Shown: positions 1 through 9,939 of the stretch, in pieces | How positions within the stretch are numbered: the first letter of the stretch is position 1 | Layout: every line of letters begins with the position of its first letter | Assembly (NCBI RefSeq): GCF_002964975.1 | Contig: NZ_PSZM01000037.1 | Coordinates: 43,091 to 107,090, forward strand | DNA length: 64,000 nt | Source: Apibacter adventoris | GTDB lineage: Bacteria > Bacteroidota > Bacteroidia > Flavobacteriales > Weeksellaceae | Direction of reading: 5' to 3' | Notes under the pieces: generated by a model | What the model saw: only the letters and a program-made list of their open reading frames with translations | Databases searched by the model: none | Told to the model about the DNA's origin: nothing | Program-made: the position numbers and the translations under genes

Positions 1-36
1 GATTATACCGAATTTTTGAAATTAAAATATGATTAG
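1..36 (+). CDS. C-terminal tail of a sugar 3,4-ketoisomerase (FdtA/WxcM-like), partial
   Basis: The first 36 bases read as an open frame ending in TAG, giving the tail [11 protein letters not shown]. FdtA/WxcM-type cupin ketoisomerases commonly end in a similar Y-x-E-F-L-K tail. The frame overlaps the start of the next gene by 8 bases, as expected inside an operon. The identity is inferred mainly from context: an acyltransferase and a DegT aminotransferase of the same dTDP-sugar pathway follow directly. Only 11 residues are visible, so the family call is tentative. Confidence 0.5.
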   Translation, partial: DYTEFLKLKYD

Positions 37-514
37 AATACATCCTACATCAGATGTACAATCTCAAAATATAGGAGATAATACTTTAATCTGGCAGTTT
101 TGTGTAATTTTAAAAAATGCTGTAATAGGGGAAAATTGTAATATTAATTTTAATGTATTTATAGAAAATGAGGTTATAATAGGGAATGATGTTACTATAA
201 AGCCCGGAGTTCAAATTTGGGATGGTATAACTATTGAAGATAATGTTTTTATTGGGCCCAATGTGACTTTTACGAATGATTTAATTCCCCGGTCTAAACA
301 ATATCCGGAAAAATTTGAGAAAACTATTATAAAAAAAGGAGCATCTATTGGAGCCAATGCTACTATTATAGCAGGTCATATTATAGGGGAATATGCACTT
401 GTTGGAGCAGGGAGTGTTGTTACCAAAGATATTCCGCCCTATACTGTTTGGTATGGTAATCCAGCTGAATTAAAAGGATATATTACTGAAGAGGGACAAA
501 TTGTTAAAGAATGA
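29..514 (+). CDS. Sugar N-acetyltransferase, left-handed beta-helix (FdtC/WbpD-like)
   Basis: A 161-residue hexapeptide-repeat acyltransferase. Repeating I-G-x-N and V-x-I-G turns run from about residue 15 to 130, and the C-terminal W-Y-G-N-P-A motif is typical of the family that N-acetylates nucleotide-linked amino sugars. Between a probable ketoisomerase and a DegT aminotransferase it most likely acetylates the 3-amino group of a dTDP-3-amino-3,6-dideoxyhexose, giving dTDP-Fuc3NAc or Qui3NAc. WbpD-like acetylation of a UDP-amino sugar is the main alternative. Its stop overlaps the start of the next gene by 4 bases, so it is translated as part of an operon. Confidence 0.85.
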   Translation: MIRIHPTSDVQSQNIGDNTLIWQFCVILKNAVIGENCNINFNVFIENEVIIGNDVTIKPGVQIWDGITIEDNVFIGPNVTFTNDLIPRSKQYPEKFEKTIIKKGASIGANATIIAGHIIGEYALVGAGSVVTKDIPPYTVWYGNPAELKGYITEEGQIVKE

Positions 515-1779
515 GAATAAATTATTTTTTTAAAAAACATATTATTTTCACTTTATTAGTGATTATCTTATATGCTATATTTATATTTTTTCATCAACAG
601 AGAATACAAAAAAACGCAGGATTAGGATGGGATGGGGTATTTTATAATTCTATTTATGAAGTATTTAAAGGGGAAGGAGGTCAAACAGATAAAATATTAC
701 AAGATTTTAATTATAATACATATGATGAAATGTTTAATAAGGGAGAGCCTTTTAACCAAAGAATTGGAGTTCCTTATCTTGCATCTATTTTAAAAATGGA
801 TAAATTTTTAGCTTTTTCAGTAATTAATTTATCCGCTTTCTTTATAGGTATATTTTTATTTATCAATAAATGGAAATCTAAAATTTTTTTAGTCATAATT
901 TTTACTTTCTATTTAATGCTAACACCTCAAATTCCTTTTCGCTTTTCGCTTTTTTATCCTATTAGTGTAGAGGGGGTCTTATTTCTCTTCCTTTTCCTTG
1001 TAATAGTGTTTTATGATAAGCCTAATGTAATATTATTTTTAACTATTTTATTTCTTCCTTTTAAGGAGGGGTGTGTATTGATAGGGATTGTCTATTTTAT
1101 TTCTTTATTAATTAATAATATAGCAAAAAGAAAATTTAATATAATTTTGCTTTTATTTAAAATAACTTTTTTAGTTATTATCTACTTCTTTTATAAGAAA
1201 ATATTACAATATTATTTTAATGTAGAATTAGAAAGTCATGGTATAAAAACTATCTTTTTCTGGATTAATCAAAATATTTATAATCCTATTTTTTATATTA
1301 GATTAATAGCTTGTTTTTTTGTTGTTTTTTCTGGATTTTCAATTTTTTATTTAAAAAAAATAGCAGAAAATAGAATTATAACACAAAAATTTTTGTTTAT
1401 TTTTATTTTAACACCAATATTAGTTTTTTCTGGTTCAGATATTACAAGAATTCTTTGTATAATATTACCCTTTTTATTTGATGATATATTGGATTTAAAT
1501 TTATCTAATCAAGATTATTTATGGCTCTTATTTTGCTTTTTATTATTTTTACCATTAAAGTTCCCATTTTTAAACTTAGAATTTAGTGATAATCAAAATA
1601 TAGGAGAGGGTTTTTTTTTAACACAACCAGAATATTTAAAGGTAAGGTATAACTTGTATTATATTATTTATTCTATGATAATGATTTTAATTTTGTACTC
1701 TTCTGTATTTAATAAATATATTATTAATAATGATAAAATTCTTAGACTTACAAAAAATAAATCTTCAATGCCAGAATGA
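511..1779 (+). CDS. Polytopic membrane protein of the polysaccharide locus, unknown function
   Basis: 422 residues with an N-terminal signal-anchor and about ten hydrophobic segments. Near residues 30-75 lies a soluble loop containing G-W-D-G-V-F-Y, and W-D-x-x-x-Y signatures are seen in membrane glycosyltransferases and polymerases. I do not recognise a named family. The start ATG overlaps the acyltransferase stop, and the 3' end overlaps the downstream aminotransferase by 50 bases, so the three are tightly coupled. A role as a GT-C type glycosyltransferase or a polymerase-like protein is plausible from position and topology but is not shown. Confidence 0.75.
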   Translation: MRINYFFKKHIIFTLLVIILYAIFIFFHQQRIQKNAGLGWDGVFYNSIYEVFKGEGGQTDKILQDFNYNTYDEMFNKGEPFNQRIGVPYLASILKMDKFLAFSVINLSAFFIGIFLFINKWKSKIFLVIIFTFYLMLTPQIPFRFSLFYPISVEGVLFLFLFLVIVFYDKPNVILFLTILFLPFKEGCVLIGIVYFISLLINNIAKRKFNIILLLFKITFLVIIYFFYKKILQYYFNVELESHGIKTIFFWINQNIYNPIFYIRLIACFFVVFSGFSIFYLKKIAENRIITQKFLFIFILTPILVFSGSDITRILCIILPFLFDDILDLNLSNQDYLWLLFCFLLFLPLKFPFLNLEFSDNQNIGEGFFLTQPEYLKVRYNLYYIIYSMIMILILYSSVFNKYIINNDKILRLTKNKSSMPE

Positions 1780-2836
1780 AATTGAAGATAAATTAATACA
1801 GGTTTTCCGTTCCGGGTGGTATTTATTGGGAGAAGAAGTTTCAAATTTTGAAAAAAAATTAGGCGAATATATAGAAGTGAAAAATATTATAGGGGTCTCA
1901 AATGGTTTAGATGCTTTACGTCTAATAATTAGGGGGTATAAGGAGCTAGGAGTAATGAATGAAGGTGATGAAATAATAGTGCCTGCAAATACTTATATAG
2001 CTTCTGCATTAGCTATTTCGGATAATAATTTAGTTCCGGTATTTGTAGAACCTAATGAACATACATTTAATATAGACATCTCAAAAATAGAAGAAAAGAT
2101 CACACCCAAAACTAAAGCAATTATGATTGTTCATTTATATGGGCAAGTAGTGTTTTCAGAAGAACTAAAATTCTTAGCACAAAAATATAAATTAAAAATA
2201 ATAGAAGATAATGCACAGGCTATAGGAGCAGAATGGCAAGGTATTAAGACAGGGAATTTAGGAAATGCTGCTGGATTTAGTTTTTATCCGGGAAAAAATT
2301 TAGGTGCATTAGGTGATGCAGGAGCAGTAAGTACAAATGATGAGGATTTAGCAGAAGTTATAAGGGCTTTGGCAAATTATGGATCACAAAAAAAATATAT
2401 AAATAAGTATTGTGGATTAAACAGTCGATTAGATGAAATTCAGGCAGCAGTATTAAATATTAAACTTAAGTATATTGATAAAGAAAACCAGAAAAGAAGA
2501 AAAGTTGCGTACTATTATCTACAAAACATTAAAAATCCGAAGATACTTCTTCCTACAATAGATAATTGTAATACCAATAAAAGTCATGTTTGGCATTTAT
2601 TTGTAATCCGTTCTCAAAAAAGAGATAACTTACAAAAATATTTAGACAAAAAACAAATTCAAACATTAATTCACTATCCGATACCTCCACATAAACAAGA
2701 TGCTTACAAAGAATATAGAAATTTATCTTTACCGATAACAGAATGCTTAAGCAGAGAAATTCTAAGTTTGCCTATAAGTTCAGTTATAACATTACAAGAA
2801 ATTGAAAAGATTGTAAATGCTTTAAATCAATTTTAA
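1730..2836 (+). CDS. DegT/DnrJ/EryC1 sugar aminotransferase (FdtB-like)
   Basis: 368-residue PLP-dependent aminotransferase of fold type I. Visible motifs are G-V-S-N-G-L-D-A-L near residue 56, the [10 protein letters not shown] segment near 85, D-N-A-Q-A-I-G-A near 162, and [14 protein letters not shown] with the PLP-binding lysine near 190. In this operon (ketoisomerase tail, acetyltransferase, aminotransferase) it should transaminate a dTDP-3-keto-6-deoxyhexose, as FdtB or QdtB do. The start lies inside the preceding membrane-protein gene. Length is normal for the family. Confidence 0.9.
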   Translation: MIKFLDLQKINLQCQNEIEDKLIQVFRSGWYLLGEEVSNFEKKLGEYIEVKNIIGVSNGLDALRLIIRGYKELGVMNEGDEIIVPANTYIASALAISDNNLVPVFVEPNEHTFNIDISKIEEKITPKTKAIMIVHLYGQVVFSEELKFLAQKYKLKIIEDNAQAIGAEWQGIKTGNLGNAAGFSFYPGKNLGALGDAGAVSTNDEDLAEVIRALANYGSQKKYINKYCGLNSRLDEIQAAVLNIKLKYIDKENQKRRKVAYYYLQNIKNPKILLPTIDNCNTNKSHVWHLFVIRSQKRDNLQKYLDKKQIQTLIHYPIPPHKQDAYKEYRNLSLPITECLSREILSLPISSVITLQEIEKIVNALNQF

Positions 2837-2842
2837 TCATTT

Positions 2843-3766
2843 GTGATAAAAGAATTACCATTAGTTAGTATTGTTGCTATTAATTATAATAATAGTAAAT
2901 ATATTATAGAAACATTAGATAGCATAGCTAATCAGACCTATGAAAATATAGAATTAATTATTGTTGATGATTGTTCCACAGATAATAGTGTTGAAAAAAT
3001 AGATCATTGGTTATTAAATTTTTATAAATCTTATCAATTTATAAAACATTCTATTAATCAAGGGGTTTGTAAAACTATCAATGATGGATATAAGAAAGCT
3101 AAGGGCAAATATATTACATCAATAGCTACAGATGATATAATGCTTTTAGATAAAATTCAGAAACAAGTTGAATTGTTAGAAAAAACTGGGGAAGAAGTAG
3201 GAATGCTTTATTCAGACGCATATCTTATAGGAGAAAACAATGAACCGATGGAAGGAATGTTTATTAAAAAGTATGGTTATATAAAAGATATTCCTCCATC
3301 CGGAGATTTATATAAAATACTTTTAAAGGGAAATTTTATTCCTGCTATGTCAATATTAATAAAAAAAACTGTATTTAAAGATATTGGTTATTTTGATGAA
3401 AATCTATATTATGAAGATTATGATATGTGGTTAAGAATTGCAAAAAAATATCAAATTATTTATTCAGAATTTCCATCAGTTAAATATAGGATAAGAGAAA
3501 AAGGATTAGCACTATCAACGGAAAAAGAAATTTGGAATTATAATAATTTATTAATTTATTTTAAACATAAAGATATGGAATTAGGATTTTGTAAAATAAA
3601 AGAAATTACTTATAGTTCATTTTTAGATAATCAAAAAAGTATAAAAAAATTAATAAAAAAACATATGCCAAATTTTAAATTAATAAATACAATTTGGGGA
3701 ATCTATTTTTTACCACATAAAATTAAAATAAAGCTATATACAATACTAGATAATCTGAAAAAATAA
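2843..3766 (+). CDS. Family 2 glycosyltransferase
   Basis: 307 residues, GT-A fold. The N-terminus reads V-S-I-V-A-I-N-Y-N-N-S, followed by L-I-I-V-D-D-C-S-T-D and the acidic A-T-D-D motif near residue 95 that stands for the metal-binding DxD. A later E-D-Y-D-M-W-L-R-I segment is the usual acceptor-side motif. The start codon is GTG, 6 bases after the aminotransferase stop; no better start exists before the conserved strand. It presumably adds one sugar of the repeat unit on undecaprenyl-PP at the cytoplasmic face. Sugar specificity cannot be read. Confidence 0.88.
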   Translation: MIKELPLVSIVAINYNNSKYIIETLDSIANQTYENIELIIVDDCSTDNSVEKIDHWLLNFYKSYQFIKHSINQGVCKTINDGYKKAKGKYITSIATDDIMLLDKIQKQVELLEKTGEEVGMLYSDAYLIGENNEPMEGMFIKKYGYIKDIPPSGDLYKILLKGNFIPAMSILIKKTVFKDIGYFDENLYYEDYDMWLRIAKKYQIIYSEFPSVKYRIREKGLALSTEKEIWNYNNLLIYFKHKDMELGFCKIKEITYSSFLDNQKSIKKLIKKHMPNFKLINTIWGIYFLPHKIKIKLYTILDNLKK

Positions 3767-3821
3767 AAATCACCTAATTATTTAAAATGTATATCATTAA
3801 AAAATCTCAAAATTTTTAAAT

Positions 3822-4676
3822 ATGCTTTCAATAATTATTTCTTCATATCAAGAATATTATTTTAGTTCATTATATAAAAATATAGAAGAAACTATAGGGA
3901 ATATACCTTATGAAATAATAAAAATAAATAATCCAGGATTAATGGGCCTATGTCAAGCCTATAACCAAGGAGCGAAGAAAGCTCATTATAATTATTTACT
4001 TTTTATTCATGAAGATATATTATTTGTAACAATTAATTGGGGCGAAATATTAGTAAATTTGCTTAAAAATAAAGAAATTGGAGTGATAGGAATTGCTGGT
4101 TCTTCATATGTATCTAATTCACCGTCATTTTGGTGGTCATTAAAAGAAACGCGTTTTTCTAATTTAATACAATCATTTCGTGAAAATAAAAAAATTATAA
4201 CTTACAAATTAGAGCCCAAGTATGGTAATAGTAAAAATGTATATTCATTAGATGGTGTTTTATTAGCTTGTAGAAAAGAGGTGTATTTAGATTTCCCATT
4301 TAACGAAAAATTAAAAGGATATCATGGATATGATTTAGATTTTTCTGTTAGAGTAGCTTCTCAATATAAAAATATTGTTACTTCAGAAATATTAATTCAT
4401 CATTTTTCTGGTGGAAATTCATCACAATCTTGGTTTAGAGATCTTATTAAAGCTAGAGATAATTTTACTATACCCCAAGATCAAATTAATAATAAAAATT
4501 ATGAACTCAGAAATTATTATACTTTTGTTCATCATTTATACGATTTTAAATTTCCCTTTTTTTGGTCTATAAAGAAACAATTAAAATATTTAAGTTTTAA
4601 TAAATTAGGATTTAAAGGGTTTTTATTAGCTAGTCTAAAAATTATTAGATATATAATAAAATATATAAGTAATTAG
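3822..4676 (+). CDS. Family 2-like glycosyltransferase
   Basis: 284 residues. The N-terminal L-S-I-I-I-S-S-Y-Q-E and the acidic F-I-H-E-D-I-L-F motif near residue 65 fit the GT-A group that uses H-E-D in place of DxD. The central N-Q-G-A-K-K-A-H-Y-N-Y stretch is the usual donor-binding helix, and G-Y-D-L-D-F-S-V-R-V near 170 is a second conserved block. It is separated from the preceding GT by 55 bases of AT-rich DNA, so it is probably in the same transcript. Linkage and sugar are unknown. Confidence 0.8.
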   Translation: MLSIIISSYQEYYFSSLYKNIEETIGNIPYEIIKINNPGLMGLCQAYNQGAKKAHYNYLLFIHEDILFVTINWGEILVNLLKNKEIGVIGIAGSSYVSNSPSFWWSLKETRFSNLIQSFRENKKIITYKLEPKYGNSKNVYSLDGVLLACRKEVYLDFPFNEKLKGYHGYDLDFSVRVASQYKNIVTSEILIHHFSGGNSSQSWFRDLIKARDNFTIPQDQINNKNYELRNYYTFVHHLYDFKFPFFWSIKKQLKYLSFNKLGFKGFLLASLKIIRYIIKYISN

Positions 4677-4723
4677 TTTTTTTAATGAATAAATTAAATG
4701 CATTCCTATCTTAGACTTTGTGT

Positions 4724-5620
4724 ATGAATTTTGTATCAATAGTGGTTCTTACCTATAATCAAGAAAATTTTATAGCAAGAAATCTTCGAGGAATTTTCAA
4801 GCAAAAAGTTAATTTTCCTATACAATTGATTTTATCAAATGATCACTCTACAGATGCTACAGATCAAGTTATTAAAGAATTAATAAAAGAGGCTCCATCC
4901 CATATACAAATATTATATACAAATCATTCAAAAAATTTAGGTTCAACTCCCAATTTTTATGATGCTTTAAAAAAAGTTACTGGTCAATATATAGCTTTTT
5001 GTGAAGGAGATGATTATTGGGTAGATGAAAATAAATTACAACAACAATATGATTTTTTAGAAAATAATGCTGAATATGCAATGTGTTTTCATCAAGTAAA
5101 AAATGAATCATCTGATCCCAATCTAAATAATACCAACTTTTCTGTTATAGAAGAAAAAGATTATACGGCATTAGAGATTTATAAACATTGGATTGTACAC
5201 ACCACATCTGTTTTAATTAAAACTGAAGTTTTAGAAAATAAAATAGTCAAATCCATGTATAAACATCCTGAATTACTTTATTTTGATACGGTTCTATATA
5301 TGTCAGCAAGTTTACATGGGAAAATAAGAGGTTTTTCTAAAATTATGAGTGTATACACAAGACATGAAGCAGGGTTATCAAATGGAATAAATTATTCAAG
5401 AGATTTGATGCATAATATGTTAGATGAATTTATAGCGAATTTATATGGCGGAAAAATTAAAGAAACAAGTAATTGGTTAATTTTCTCAAGAAGTAGAATT
5501 GCTTTTGTTAAATTACTTCGAAAAGGTAATATGTTTTTAGCATTTAAACATTTAAAATGGATATTAAAAAAAAGAGTTAATCTTAAAATTTATATCTTAA
5601 AAAAGTTAAAATCAAAATGA
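4724..5620 (+). CDS. Family 2 glycosyltransferase
   Basis: 298 residues from the ATG at 4724. An in-frame TTG two codons earlier is possible but less likely, because the ATG sits right before the conserved F-V-S-I-V-V-L-T-Y-N-Q strand. Other motifs are L-S-N-D-H-S-T-D-A-T-D and C-E-G-D-D-Y-W-V-D near residue 95, the metal-binding and base-contact motif. The stop overlaps the start of the next gene (ATGA arrangement), indicating translational coupling. It is a soluble cytoplasmic sugar transferase of the polysaccharide operon. Confidence 0.87.
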   Translation: MNFVSIVVLTYNQENFIARNLRGIFKQKVNFPIQLILSNDHSTDATDQVIKELIKEAPSHIQILYTNHSKNLGSTPNFYDALKKVTGQYIAFCEGDDYWVDENKLQQQYDFLENNAEYAMCFHQVKNESSDPNLNNTNFSVIEEKDYTALEIYKHWIVHTTSVLIKTEVLENKIVKSMYKHPELLYFDTVLYMSASLHGKIRGFSKIMSVYTRHEAGLSNGINYSRDLMHNMLDEFIANLYGGKIKETSNWLIFSRSRIAFVKLLRKGNMFLAFKHLKWILKKRVNLKIYILKKLKSK

Positions 5621-6753
5621 AAATAGGTTTTTATAGCTCGCGACCATTAGAAGATAAAAGGAATTGGTCTGGAACTATGTTTAAAATTTACGAGCAACTT
5701 ATAAAAAAGGGATACGAAATTACTTGGATTCCATTAATTGAATATACAGAAAAAGAAAATAAAATATTTAACAAAATAGAAAAAACTTATAATAAAATTT
5801 TTAATAGAGGATACAATAAACACTTATTTATTTATAAAGCTAAAATAGCGGCTAAAAGATTAAAAGAAAAAATATCTCAATTAGATATTGATATATTATT
5901 TGTGCCTACTAAATTAAATGATATTGCATACTTATCTATTAAAAAGCCTATTATATATTTAAATGATGCTAATGCAGGGCAATTATTGAACTATAATCCG
6001 TATTATTGTGGTTTTGGATTATTATCAAAAATAGAAACTAAATATATTGAGAAGTTAGCGCTAAAAAATGCAGATTTTTTAGTTTTTTCATCAGATTGGG
6101 CCTCAAATTATGCTATAGAAAAATATGGTATAAATAAAGAAAAAGTGAAAACTATAAAATTTGGAGCGAATATTGACGAACCTTCTCATATTATATATAA
6201 TAAAAATTTTACGACGTTTACTTTTTTGTTTTTAGCTGTTGAATGGGAAAAAAAAGGAGGTCAACTAGCCTATGAATGTCTAAAAATTTTAAGAGATAAA
6301 AATTACCCAGTTCAAATGCTAGTGGTAGGATGCTCTCCTCCCATAGAAGAAAATTGGGTGAAAATAGTTCCGTTTTTAAATAAAAATAATCCTGAAGAAT
6401 TAATAGAAATTCAAAATTACTTACAACAATCACATTTTTTATTTGTTCCAACAAGATCAGAAGCTTATGGGATTGTATTTTGTGAAGCTGCAGCCTATGG
6501 TTTGCCAATTATATCTACTAATACGGGAGGAGTTTCAGCTCCTGTAAAACATGGATACAATGGTTTTCTTTTGCCAGAAAATTCTGGTTCCAAAGATTAT
6601 GCAAATCAGATAGAAATTCTACTTAAAGAACCGAGTAAAATAATTCAAATGTCAAAAAATTCAAGGTTACTTTATGAAAAAGAATTAAATTGGAAAAAAT
6701 GGGGAGATGAATTTGAAAAAATCATAGAAAAAGTATCAAGTAAAAGTATTTAG
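5617..6753 (+). CDS. Family 4 glycosyltransferase (GT-B)
   Basis: 378 residues with the two-domain GT-B layout. The C-terminal E-A-Y-G-I-V-F-C-E-A-A segment near residue 285 is the E-x7-E nucleotide-sugar binding motif of GT4, followed by G-L-P-I-I-S-T-N-T-G-G-V. The start ATG overlaps the stop of the upstream GT2. This is the last gene of the first rightward run; a leftward gene converges on it 26 bases downstream. Acceptor and donor are unknown. Confidence 0.9.
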   Translation: MKIGFYSSRPLEDKRNWSGTMFKIYEQLIKKGYEITWIPLIEYTEKENKIFNKIEKTYNKIFNRGYNKHLFIYKAKIAAKRLKEKISQLDIDILFVPTKLNDIAYLSIKKPIIYLNDANAGQLLNYNPYYCGFGLLSKIETKYIEKLALKNADFLVFSSDWASNYAIEKYGINKEKVKTIKFGANIDEPSHIIYNKNFTTFTFLFLAVEWEKKGGQLAYECLKILRDKNYPVQMLVVGCSPPIEENWVKIVPFLNKNNPEELIEIQNYLQQSHFLFVPTRSEAYGIVFCEAAAYGLPIISTNTGGVSAPVKHGYNGFLLPENSGSKDYANQIEILLKEPSKIIQMSKNSRLLYEKELNWKKWGDEFEKIIEKVSSKSI

Positions 6754-6779
6754 CCCATTAATAGTGCATATAAAGTAAT

Positions 6780-7679
6780 TTATGATTTATTATTTTTAAC
6801 TTTATTTGAAAAAGATTTAAAGTAAAAACGTATAATTACATAAATAGAAAGGAAAAAAGGAACTTTTTTTAATTTTTCAAAAAATGATAATGAAGTATTT
6901 ACATTAGAAAATTTCCAATAATTTTCTAATGTAAATAATCTTGTTTTTAAAGGAATTTTTTTATAATTTGACATTTCAGTAAAATATAAAATTGCAGTTT
7001 GAGGGCTTTTTTTCATATTTTCCCAATAATTTGATGAAATGCCATGCTCTAAATATTCACCTATGTAAAGAGGATTATTTATAAAATAGAGTTTATAAGA
7101 TAGTGCAATTCTTTTCCATATTAATGATTCTGGACAAAATTTTTCATTTGTAAATTGAGGGAAAGGAAAATTTCTCATAATTTCTAATTTCATTACTTTA
7201 GCCATTTCTCCAGAAACTTTAAATTTATAGCTTAAATCAAAAGAATTGCATATGAGTTCTTTTTGAATGAAATTTTTAGTTAAAAATTCACCCGATTTTG
7301 TAACAATAGGAAAAGATAACCCAGCAATTGTGGAGTCTTTTTTAATCTTAGTATAATAATAGATAAAAAGTTCTAAAGCATTTGATATAATATAATCATC
7401 GCTATCTACAATAGAGAATAGTTCACCAGAGGCCAAAGAAGTACCTTTATTTATAGCAACATGTTTACCTTGGTTTTTTTGCCAATAGTATATTATGTCA
7501 AAATCTGCATTTTTTTTATATTCTTTTATTAATGTCTCTGTATTATCTGTAGATCCGTCATCTACAACTATCCATTCAAAGTTCCTATAAGTTTGTTTTT
7601 GTAAACTTTCAAAAACTCTATGTATACTAAAAGCTCTATTATAAGTTGGGGTGAAAATAGATATTTTTATAGAAGACAT
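6780..7679 (-). CDS. Family 2 glycosyltransferase, inverted within the locus
   Basis: 299 residues beginning with I-S-I-F-T-P-T-Y-N-R-A, then V-V-D-D-G-S-T-D-N-T-E and V-D-S-D-D-Y-I near residue 95: a complete GT2 catalytic core. It is the only leftward gene between two rightward runs and is monocistronic, so the locus was probably assembled by insertion or inversion. The N-terminus faces a 175-base intergenic segment that also holds the promoter of the next rightward genes. Confidence 0.88.
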   Translation of the reverse strand: MSSIKISIFTPTYNRAFSIHRVFESLQKQTYRNFEWIVVDDGSTDNTETLIKEYKKNADFDIIYYWQKNQGKHVAINKGTSLASGELFSIVDSDDYIISNALELFIYYYTKIKKDSTIAGLSFPIVTKSGEFLTKNFIQKELICNSFDLSYKFKVSGEMAKVMKLEIMRNFPFPQFTNEKFCPESLIWKRIALSYKLYFINNPLYIGEYLEHGISSNYWENMKKSPQTAILYFTEMSNYKKIPLKTRLFTLENYWKFSNVNTSLSFFEKLKKVPFFLSIYVIIRFYFKSFSNKVKNNKS

Positions 7680-7789
7680 AAGTTAAATTTAGGAACAACA
7701 AAAATAGTGAAATAAATAGGATTTATTAAATTTGTAAAACAGCTTAAGCTCTGATTATTAGTCTGAAAAATTAAATAAGAATAATTTAT

Positions 7790-7797
7790 TATATTTG
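7790..7797 (+). promoter_or_regulatory. Probable promoter -7 element for the 7.9-10.6 kb genes
   Basis: TATATTTG matches the Bacteroidota -7 consensus TAnnTTTG and lies 58 bases upstream of the 302-aa gene. No convincing -33 TTG is seen at the usual spacing, so this is a partial match. Confidence 0.45.
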
Positions 7798-7854
7798 TCC
7801 GCCTTCATTCAGAGAAGATAAAATAACTTTTTTTATAGTTCAAAAGTTAAAGAA

Positions 7855-8763
7855 ATGAAATTTTTTGATTTGAATGAAATTGTTATAAATATGAAATATA
7901 TAATAAGTGCTATAAAAAAGCGGGTTATAAATTCTTTCTTAGTTTTTATAGGGGAAAAAAAAGTTGTAGAGGATGCGCCTAAAAAAGTTGGAATAGTTGA
8001 TCGAAAACAATTTTTCACTCACAATGAACAATCTTTTATTGATACTATTTCTATGGAATTTATATTTACTGAATTTGGGAAAAATAGAGTAAATGCAGGA
8101 GGAACAGAATTCAATAATGAGGAAAGGATAGATCCAACATTTACTTCTCTGAAAAAATATTTTCCTAAAGCAAAATATACAGTATTTACAGATTTTGATT
8201 TAAAAATAAAAGGGGTTAATATTATGAAAGTAGATTCCCCTGTTGTAGATCCTGAGAATCCAAGATTTGGATATAGAACTGGGAATTATTTTAAATTCAA
8301 AGGATTGCTAGAGTCTGAAGCAGATTTTAAATGTGCATTAGATTCTGATATGCAAATTTTGTCTTCAAAAATAATAGCGTTAATTTACATGACACAAAAA
8401 TTTGGTTTTTGTGTACCTCATAATGTCAGGCAATTATTAAAAAGGGATATGGAAATTTCATTAGACTCGCAACTAATAACTGATGAAAGTCAAGGTTTAG
8501 GATATTCTTATAATCAAAGCCCTATGACTCTATGGAAAGGTGATAAAAGGGGGGGGATATATTACAAAGCATGTAAAGAAATCATGAAAAATGAACCATC
8601 TCGTGGGTCTTTAGTTATGTGGAAAGCAGCGTGGAAAACCGGGGTATATCCGTATGTATTACCAAAACAATGGTGTGTTTGTAGTGGAGATGAAGGAGTA
8701 GGGGATGAAGTGATATTGCATATAGGGCATAACTCAGTTGCAAATTATTATAATATTAAATAG
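7855..8763 (+). CDS. Putative glycosyltransferase-like protein, unknown family
   Basis: 302 residues. I do not recognise a named family. The first 40 residues are basic and partly hydrophobic. The A-L-D-S-D-M-Q-I segment near residue 158 resembles a DxD nucleotide-sugar site, and the strand F-P-K-A-K-Y-T-V-F-T-D-F-D precedes it as in GT-A folds. The C-terminus is rich in Trp and Cys (K-Q-W-C-V-C-S-G-D-E). It sits directly before a GT-B gene in a glycosyltransferase cluster. A role in sugar transfer is an inference from the DxD-like motif and context. The first ATG was chosen, though an ATG at residue 13 is possible. Confidence 0.6.
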   Translation: MKFFDLNEIVINMKYIISAIKKRVINSFLVFIGEKKVVEDAPKKVGIVDRKQFFTHNEQSFIDTISMEFIFTEFGKNRVNAGGTEFNNEERIDPTFTSLKKYFPKAKYTVFTDFDLKIKGVNIMKVDSPVVDPENPRFGYRTGNYFKFKGLLESEADFKCALDSDMQILSSKIIALIYMTQKFGFCVPHNVRQLLKRDMEISLDSQLITDESQGLGYSYNQSPMTLWKGDKRGGIYYKACKEIMKNEPSRGSLVMWKAAWKTGVYPYVLPKQWCVCSGDEGVGDEVILHIGHNSVANYYNIK

Positions 8764-8778
8764 AAATATTAAATTATT

Positions 8779-9903
8779 ATGGTTTTAAAACCAAAAATTC
8801 TTTTTATTGTAGATAGACCTCTTTGGGCTTATCATTATATGGTAATGACTTGGGAAGAATTAATAAGAAAAGAATATGATTGTTACGTATGCTATCAGGA
8901 AGATTATTTATTAAGGAAATTAGATAACTATAAACCGTATTCTATAAAAAATAAATATATTTATAATTTAATTAGTATAATAAGGTTATATACTTCAAAA
9001 TTAATAAGAAAACGAAAGCCTATCTACTTTATACATAATTCATGTAGATATTCATATCCTGTATATCCGATAAATGAAGTGTTTGATATGAAAAATAATG
9101 AGAAAGTTTTAATGAAAAACTTTGATTATATAGTAAATATGGCGTTTTATTTTCCATATACTGCAAAAATTCCTTTTATAGGGGAAAAAAATCTTATTGG
9201 AATTTTTACAGATTCTTTTCCTCATGAGGGTCCTACCATGGATATTAAAAATAATATTGATAGAACAAAACTGAACATTGAAGAATTTTATACCCAATAT
9301 TTAAAAAAGTATAATAGTATTATAGTAGGAGGAGGTAGTTTGTACAATAGGTATAAAAAATTCACCAATAAAATTCACTTTGTTTATGGAATTTATGGGC
9401 AGGCAAATTTTATAGAAAATAATGCTGTAGGAGAAAAAGAAGAATTAATTATTGGATGGACAGGTTCTCCTAAAAGAGAAATGAAAGGTTTTGAAAATAT
9501 TATTATGCCGGCAATTGATAATGTATGTAAAACCGGAAGAAAAGTTAAATTAAAAACCAAATTTTCTGGGGAATATAGTGAATTGTATGATTTTTATAAA
9601 AATATAGATTTAATTGTCATAGCATCAAGTGCAGATTCAGGTCCCTCACTTTTCGCAGAAGCAGCACTTTCTAATGTGCCATGCATTTCAACTAAAGTAG
9701 GGTTACCATTAACTGTAATTAAAGATGGTATAAATGGTATGTTTATTTCCCGAGATATCAAAAGTTTAGAAGTGGCAATTATTAAATTATATGATAATAG
9801 AGAATTATTAAAAAAATTTTCAGTGAATATAAAGAAAGATTATTTACAAATCATGGATAATAGTATAACTGTTAATTATTTTTTACAAGCATTAGAAGAT
9901 TAA
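8779..9903 (+). CDS. GT-B glycosyltransferase (group 1/4)
   Basis: 374 residues. The C-terminal half holds the nucleotide-sugar site region A-D-S-G-P-S-L-F-A-E-A-A-L near residue 290, followed by V-P-C-I-S-T-K-V-G-L-P and I-K-D-G-I-N-G. The I-I-G-W-T-G-S-P segment near 227 opens the second Rossmann domain, as in GT4. It lies 15 bases after the DxD protein, so the two are cotranscribed. The N-terminal domain is divergent, and the sugar is unknown. Confidence 0.83.
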   Translation: MVLKPKILFIVDRPLWAYHYMVMTWEELIRKEYDCYVCYQEDYLLRKLDNYKPYSIKNKYIYNLISIIRLYTSKLIRKRKPIYFIHNSCRYSYPVYPINEVFDMKNNEKVLMKNFDYIVNMAFYFPYTAKIPFIGEKNLIGIFTDSFPHEGPTMDIKNNIDRTKLNIEEFYTQYLKKYNSIIVGGGSLYNRYKKFTNKIHFVYGIYGQANFIENNAVGEKEELIIGWTGSPKREMKGFENIIMPAIDNVCKTGRKVKLKTKFSGEYSELYDFYKNIDLIVIASSADSGPSLFAEAALSNVPCISTKVGLPLTVIKDGINGMFISRDIKSLEVAIIKLYDNRELLKKFSVNIKKDYLQIMDNSITVNYFLQALED

Positions 9904-9939
9904 TTTTTATTTATAAAAGTAGTATAATTTTAATAGAAA

